Of a DNA stretch of 64,000 nucleotides, positions 57,647 to 64,000 are shown piece by piece (position 1 is the first letter of the stretch; each line of letters opens with the position of its first letter). This stretch comes from Neodontobutis hainanensis. Lineage: Eukaryota > Chordata > Actinopteri > Gobiiformes > Odontobutidae. The translations under genes and the position numbers were made by a program. The stretch is from NCBI GenBank assembly GCA_024349245.1, contig JALDNG010000495.1, positions 1 through 64,000 on the forward strand, read 5' to 3'. A model generated the notes under the pieces. The model was not told the origin of the DNA, ran no database searches, and saw nothing but the letters and a program-made list of their open reading frames with translations.

Positions 57647-60600
57647 TTTTGGCATCAGCCTATTCTGCTCTCTCCGCCTCCTCTGCCTGCTCTTGTCTCT
57701 CTGTGGCCTCTGCCTCCTCTGGACTCTAAGCCTCCTCTCGTTATTCTGTGGCCTCTGCTTCCTCTGGTCTCCTGCCCCGTTGTCTCCTCTGGACTCTCTG
57801 GACTCTGCATCCTCTGGTCTCTCTGTAAACTCTGCCTCCTCTGGTCTCTCTGTGGCCGCTGCCTCCTTTGGTCTCTTTTGGCATCAGCCTATTCTGCTCT
57901 CTCCGCCTCCTCTGCCTGCTCTTGTCTCTCTGTGGCCTCTGCCTCCTCTGGACTCTAAGCCTCCTCTCGTTATTCTGTGGCCTCTGCTTCCTCTGGTCTC
58001 CCTGCCCCGTTGTCTCCTCTGGACTCTCTGCGGACTCTGCATCCTCTGGTCTCTCTGTAAACTCTGCCTCCTCTGGTCTCTCTGTGGCCTCTGCATCCTC
58101 TGGTCTCTCTTTTGCCTCTGCTTCCACTGGTCTCTCTGCCTCTTCTGCCTCCTCTTGTCTCTCTGCCTCTACTGGTCTCTCTCTTGCCTCTGCCTCCTCT
58201 GGTGTCTCTGTCTCCTCTGCCTCCTCTACTCTCTCTCTGGCCTCTTCCTCCTCTGCTCTCTCTGTGGTATCTGCCTCCTCTGGTCTCTTTGTGGCCGCTG
58301 CCTCCTCTGGTCTCTCTGTGGCATCTGCCTTTTGTGTTCTCTCAGCCTCCTCTGCCTCCTCTGGTCTCTCTGTGGCCTTTGCCTCCTCTGGTCTCTCTGC
58401 TTCCTCTACCTCCACTAGTCTCTCTGCCTCCTCTGGTCTCTCTGTGGCCTCTACATCCTCTGATCACTTTGTGGCCTCTGCCTTCTCTTGTCTGTCTGCC
58501 TCCTCTGGTCTCTCTGTGGCATCTGCCTCCTCTGGTATCTCTGTCTCCTTTGCCTCCTCTGCTCTCTCTGTCGCCTCTGGCTCCTCTGCTCTCCCTGTCT
58601 CCTCTATCTCCTCTGGTCTCTCTGTTGCCTCTGCCTCCTCTCGTCTCTCTATGGCCTCTGTCTCCTCTAGACTCTCTGCCTTCTCTGCCTCCTCTGGTCT
58701 CTCTGTTGCCTCTACCTCCTCTGGTCTCTTCGTGTCCTCTGCCTCCTCTGGTCTCTCTGTGTCCTCTTCCTCCTCTGGTCTCTCTGTGGCCTCTGTCGTC
58801 TCTGGATCTCTCTGTGGCCTCTGGTCTCTCTGTCTCTCTGTCTCCTCTGGTCTCTCTCTGGCCTCTGCCTCCTCTGGTCTCTCTGTGGCCTCTGCCTTCT
58901 CTGTTCTCTCTGTGGCTGCTGCCTCCTTTGGTCTCTTACTGGCATCTGCCCTTTCTGGTCTCTCTGCCTGCTTTGCCTCATCTGGTCTTTATGTCGCCTC
59001 TGAATCCTCTGTTCTTTCTGCCTCCTCTACTTCCTCTCGTCTCTATGTGGCCTCTGCCTCCTCTGGTCTCTCTGTCTCCTCTGCCTCCTCTGCCTCCTCT
59101 GATCTCTCTGTGGCCTCTGCCTCCTCTGGTATCTCTGTCTCCTCTGCCTCCTCTGCTCTCTCTGTGGCCTCTGGCTCCTCTGCTCTCTCTGTCTCCTCTA
59201 TCTCCTCTGGTCTCTCTGTTGCCTCTGCCTCCTCTGGTCTCTTCGTGTACTCTGCCTCCTCTGGTCTCTCTGTGTCCTCTGCCTCCTCTGGTCAGTCTTT
59301 GGCCTCTGCCTTCTCTGGATCTCTCTGTGACCTCTGGTCTCTTACTGGCATCTGCTTTTTCTGGTCTCTCTGCCTACTCTGCCTTCTCTAGTCTCTATGT
59401 GGCCTCTGCCTCTTCTGGACTCTCTGCCTCCTTTGGTCTTTCTGTTGCATCTGCCTCCTCTGGCCTCTCTGCCTCCTCTACTTCCTCTCGTCTCTTTGTG
59501 GCCTCAGCCTCCTCTGGTCTCTCTGTCTCCTCTGCCTCCTCTGGTCTCTCTGTGGCCTCTGCCTCCTCTGGTCTGTCTGTGTCCTCTACCTCCTCTGCCT
59601 CCTCTCGTCTCTCTGTGTCCTCTGCCTCCTCTGGTCTGTCTGTGTCCTCTGCCTCCTCTTCCCTCTCTGTGGCCTCTTCCTCCTCTGGTCTGTCTGTCTC
59701 CTCTGCATCCACTGGTCTCTTTTTGGCCTCTGCCTCCACTGCTTTCTTTGTGGCCTCTGCCTCCTCTTGTCTCTCTCTGGCCTCTGCCTCTTCTAGTCTC
59801 TCTGCCTTCTCTGTCTCCTCTAGTCTCTCTGTGTCCTCTATCTGCTCTGGTCTCTCTGTTGCCTCTGCCTCCTCTGGTCTCTTTGTGGCCTCTGCCTTCT
59901 CTGGTCTCTCTGTCTCCTCTGGTCTCTCTGTGGCCGCTGCCTCCTCTGGTCTCTCTGTGGCATCTGCCTTTTCTGGTCTCTCTGCCTCCTCTGCATCCTC
60001 TCATCTCTCTGCCTCCTCTGGTCTCTCTGTCTTTCTGCCTGCTCTGATCTCTCAGTGGCCTCTGCCTCCTCTGGTCTCTGCCTTGTTTCCTCCTCTGGTC
60101 ATACTGTGGCCTATGCCTCCTCTGGTCTCTCTGTGGCCTTTGCCTACTCTGGTCTTTCTGTGAACTCTGCCTCCTCTGGTCTCTTTGTGGCCTCTGCCTC
60201 CGCTGGTCTCTCTGTCTCCCCTGCCTACACTGGTCTTTCTGTAGCCTCTGCCTCCTCTGGACTCTCTGCCTCCTCTGGTCTTTCTGTGGCCTCTGCCTCT
60301 TCTGTTCTCTCTGTCTCTTCTGCCTCCTCTGGTCTCTCTGCCTCCTCTGCCTCCTCTGGTCTCTCTTTGGCCTCTGCCTACTTTGGTCTGTCTGTGTCCT
60401 CTGCCTCCTCTGTTCTCTCTGTGGCCTCTGCCTCCTCTGGTCTCTCTGTCTCCTCTGCCTCCACTGGTCTCTCTGTTGCCTCTGCCTCCACTGGTCTGTC
60501 TTTGGCCTCTGCCTCCTCTGGTCTCTCTCTGGCCTCTGCCCTCCTCTAGTCTCTTTGCCTTCTCTGTCTCCTCTAGTCTCTCTGTGGCCTCTGCCTCCTC

Positions 60601-63600
60601 TGGACTCTCTGTCTCCTCTGCCTCCTCTGCTCTCTCCGTGGCCGCTGCCTCCTTTGGTCTCTCTGTGGCATCTGCCTCCTCTGGTATCTCTGTCTCCTCT
60701 GCCTCCTCTGCTCTCTCTGTCGCCTCTGGCTCCTCTGCTCTCCCTGTCTCCTCTATCTCCTCTGGTCTCTCTGTTGCCTCTGCCTCCTCTCGTCTCTCTA
60801 TGGCCTCTGTCTCCTCTAGACTCTCTGCCTTCTCTGCCTCCTCTGGTCTCTCTGTTGCCTCTATCTCCTCTGGTCTCTTCGTGTCCTCTGCCTCCTCTGG
60901 TCTCTCTGTGTCCTCTTCCTCCTCTGGTCTCTCTGTGGCTTTTGCCTCCTCTGGTCTTTCTGTGAACTCTGCCTCCTCTAGTCTCTCTGTGGCCTCTGCC
61001 TCCTCTGGTCTCTCTGTCTCCCCTGTCTACACTGGTCTTTCTGTAGCCTCTGCCTCCTCTGGACTCTCTGCCTCCTTTGGTCTTTATGTTGCCTCTGCCT
61101 CCTCTACTTCCTCTCGTCTCTTTGTGGCCTCTGCCTCCTCTGGATCTCTCTGTGGCCTCTGGTCTCTCTGTCTCTCTGCCTCCTCTGGTCTCTCTCTGGC
61201 CTCTGCCTCCTCTGGTCTCTGTGTGGCCTCTGCCTTCTCTGTTCTCTCTGTGGCCGCTGCCTCCTTTGGTCTCTTACTGGCATCTGCCTTTTCTGGTCTC
61301 TTTGCCTGCTTTGCCTCATCTGGTCTTTATGTCTCCTCTGCCTCCTCTGGTCTCTCTGCCTCCTTTACTTCCTCTCGTCTCTATGTGGCCTCTGCCTCCT
61401 CTGGTCTCTCTGCCTCCTCTGCCTCCTCTTATCTCTCTGTGGCCTCTGCCTCCTCTGGTCTCTCTGTGGCCTTTGCCTTCTCTTGTCTCTCTGCCTCCTC
61501 TGTCCATTCTGGTCTCTCTGCCTCCACTAGTCTCTCTATTGCCTCTGCCTCCTCTGGTCTCTCTCTGGCCTCTGCCTCTTTTAGTCTCTCTGCCTTCTTT
61601 GTCTCCTCTAGTCTTTTTGTGGCCTCTGCCTTCTCTGGTCTCTCTGTGGCCTCTGCCTCCAATGGTCTCTCTGTGACCTATGCCTCCTCTGGTCTCTCTC
61701 TGCCCTCTGCCTCCTCTGGTCTCTCTGTCTCCTCTGCCTCCTCTGGTCTCTCTGTGGCCGCTGCCTCCTTTGGTCTCTTTTGGCATCAGCCTATTCTGCT
61801 CTCTCCGCCTCCTCTGCCTGCTCTTGTCTCTCTGTGGCCTCTGCCTCCTCTGGACTCTAAGCCTCCTCTCGTTATTCTGTGGCCTCTGCTTCCTCTGGTC
61901 TCCCTGCCCCGTTGTCTCCTCTGGACTCTCTGCGGACTCTGCATCCTCTGGTCTCTCTGTAAACTCTGCCTCCTCTGGTCTCTCTGTGGCCTCTGCATCC
62001 TCTGGTCTCTCTTTTGCCTCTGCTTCCACTGGTCTCTCTGCCTCTTCTGCCTCCTCTTGTCTCTCTGCCTCTACTGGTCTCTCTCTTGCCTCTGCCTCCT
62101 CTGGTGTCTCTGTCTCCTCTGCCTCCTCTACTCTCTCTCTGGCCTCTTCCTCCTCTGCTCTCTCTGCCTCCTCTGCCTCCTCTGGTCTCTCTGCCTCCTC
62201 TGGTCTCTCTGTCTCTCTGCCTCCTCTGCTCTCTCTGTGGTATCTGCCTCCTCTGGTCTCTTTGTGGCCGCTGCCTCCTCTGGTCTCTCTGTGGCATCTG
62301 CCTTTTGTGTTCTCTCAGCCTCCTCTGCCTCCTCTGGTCTCTCTGTGGCCTTTGCCTCCTCTGGTCTCTCTGCTTCCTCTACCTCCACTAGTCTCTCTGC
62401 CTCCTCTGGTCTCTCTGTGGCCTCTACATCCTCTGATCACTTTGTGGCCTCTGCCTTCTCTTGTCTGTCTGCCTCCTCTGGTCTCTCTGTGGCATCTGCC
62501 TCCTCTGGTATCTCTGTCTCCTTTGCCTCCTCTGCTCTCTCTGTCGCCTCTGGCTCCTCTGCTCTCCCTGTCTCCTCTATCTCCTCTGGTCTCTCTGTTG
62601 CCTCTGCCTCCTCTCGTCTCTCTATGGCCTCTGTCTCCTCTAGACTCTCTGCCTTCTCTGCCTCCTCTGGTCTCTCTGTTGCCTCTACCTCCTCTGGTCT
62701 CTTCGTGTCCTCTGCCTCCTCTGGTCTCTCTGTGTCCTCTTCCTCCTCTGGTCTCTCTGTGGCCTCTGTCGTCTCTGGATCTCTCTGTGGCCTCTGGTCT
62801 CTCTGTCTCTCTGTCTCCTCTGGTCTCTCTCTGGCCTCTGCCTCCTCTGGTCTCTCTGTGGCCTCTGCCTTCTCTGTTCTCTCTGTGGCTGCTGCCTCAT
62901 TTTGGTCTCTTACTGGCATCTGCCCTTTCTGGTCTCTCTGCCTGCTTTGCCTCATCTGGTCTTTATGTCGCCTCTGAATCCTCTGTTCTTTCTGCCTCCT
63001 CTACTTCCTCTCGTCTCTATGTGGCCTCTGCCTCCTCTGGTCTCTCTGTCTCCTCTGCCTCCTCTGCCTCCTCTGATCTCTCTGTGGCCTCTGCCTCCTC
63101 TGGTATCTCTGTCTCCTCTGCCTCCTCTGCTCTCTCTGTGGCCTCTGGCTCCTCTGCTCTCTCTGTCTCCTCTATCTCCTCTGGTCTCTCTGTTGCCTCT
63201 GCCTCCTCTGGTCTCTTCGTGTACTCTGCCTCCTCTGGTCTCTCTGTGTCCTCTGCCTCCTCTGGTCAGTCTTTGGCCTCTGCCTTCTCTGGATCTCTCT
63301 GTGACCTCTGGTCTCTTACTGGCATCTGCTTTTTCTGGTCTCTCTGCCTACTCTGCCTTCTCTAGTCTCTATGTGGCCTCTGCCTCTTCTGGACTCTCTG
63401 CCTCCTTTGGTCTTTCTGTTGCATCTGCCTCCTCTGGCCTCTCTGCCTCCTCTACTTCCTCTCGTCTCTTTGTGGCCTCAGCCTCCTCTGGTCTCTCTGT
63501 CTCCTCTGCCTCCTCTGGTCTCTCTGTGGCCTCTGCCTCCTCTGGTCTGTCTGTGTCCTCTACCTCCTCTGCCTCCTCTCGTCTGTCTGTGTCCTCTGCC

Positions 63601-64000
63601 TCCTCTGCCCTCTCTGTGGCCTCTTCCTCCTCTGGTCTGTCTGTCTCCTCTGCATCCACTGGTCTCTTTTGGCCTCTGCCTCCACTGCTTTCTTTGTGGC
63701 CTCTGCCTCCTCTTGTCTCTCTCTGGCCTCTGCCTCTTCTAGTCTCTCTGCCTTCTCTGTCTCCTCTAGTCTCTCTGTGTCCTCTATCTGCTCTGGTCTC
63801 TCTGTTGCCTCTGCCTCCTCTGGTCTCTTTTGGCCTCTGCCTTCTCTGGTCTCTCTGTCTCCTCTGGTCTCTCTGTGGCCGCTGCCTCCTCTGGTCTCTC
63901 TGTGGCATCTGCCTTTTCTGGTCTCTCTGCCTCCTCTGCATCCTCTCATCTCTCTGCCTCCTCTGGTCTCTCTGTCTTTCTGCCTGCTCTGATCTCTCAG
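57647..64000 (+). repeat. 3.9-kb tandem period at the right edge, with a 229-bp local duplication
   Basis: The block starting TTTTGGCATCAGCCTATTCTG at 57876 restarts at 61778 (3902 bp) and runs in step to the window end. After 58260 the offset is 3973, because the left copy lacks about 71 bp. The first landmark is also duplicated 229 bp upstream at 57647. The second period is cut by the window edge, so more copies may follow. Confidence 0.85.

Larger units (their letters stand above)
32246..64000. repeat. Family A minisatellite array 4 (about 31.8 kb, runs off the window)
   Basis: The longest array in the window, continuous family A to the right edge with no unique insertion that I could find. 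It is a nested set of duplications: a 3.46-kb tandem pair (34.2-41.2 kb), 0.52-kb tandem pairs inside each, blocks shared with array 3 (41.3-42.9 kb resembles 20.5-21.8 kb; 45.6-47.0 kb resembles 26.4-27.7 kb), a 2.1-2.5 kb duplication at 50.9-55.3 kb and a 3.9-kb period from 57.9 kb. The longest open frame (52868-56143, 1091 codons) is a product of unit length divisible by three. Stop-bearing variants such as GGACTCTAAGCCTCC recur near 48217, 56321, 57720, 57951 and 61852. Confidence 0.93.

Overview
This window is almost entirely tandemly repeated, non-coding DNA from a eukaryotic nuclear genome. I find no intact gene, no rRNA or tRNA, no CRISPR array and no prokaryotic feature. The only protein-coding traces are three broken copies of the 3' end of a LINE (L1/Tx1-like ORF2 tail). 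A non-autonomous DNA transposon with hAT hallmarks sits in one array. One repeat shows CG/TG/CA interchange at a single site, which points to methylated CpG decay. Together these suggest a vertebrate, perhaps a fish or amphibian; the class is a guess.

Three unrelated repeat families make up the window. Family A is a pyrimidine-rich minisatellite with a 27-bp unit built on a 9-bp sub-period. It covers about 1676-6118, 10514-11060, 13894-30636 and 32246-64000. Family B is a 23-bp minisatellite. It forms one large forward array (6119-10513) and three short caps of about 155 bp in the opposite orientation (91-246, 11061-11216, 30637-30792). Family C is a satellite with 158-175 bp monomers arranged as a three-monomer higher-order repeat of 625-640 bp (247-1481, 11217-13356, 30793-32051).

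The families recur as one module in fixed order: end of A, inverted B cap, C array, LINE remnant, start of A. The module appears three times, starting near 1, 11 kb and 30.6 kb. The middle module has the longest LINE remnant and the longest C array. The first and third are near-identical parts of a 6.1-kb segmental duplication (1-6118 and 30547-36689). Family A is itself a patchwork of nested duplications: 1.47 kb in tandem at 14.3-17.3 kb, 0.84 kb at 16.8-18.5 kb, 3.46 kb at 34.2-41.2 kb with a 0.52-kb unit nested inside, a 19.2-kb-spaced pair, a 9.7-kb-spaced pair, and a 3.9-kb tandem period running off the right edge.

Many long open frames cross family A, up to 1091 codons. They are a by-product of a 27-bp unit that has no stop codon in any of the six frames, and I do not call them genes. 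The points most worth a second look are the module order, a telomere-like motif exactly where B switches strand, a cluster of 24 single-base losses in one copy of C that looks like a sequencing artefact, a hybrid C monomer, and the dated transposon insertion.
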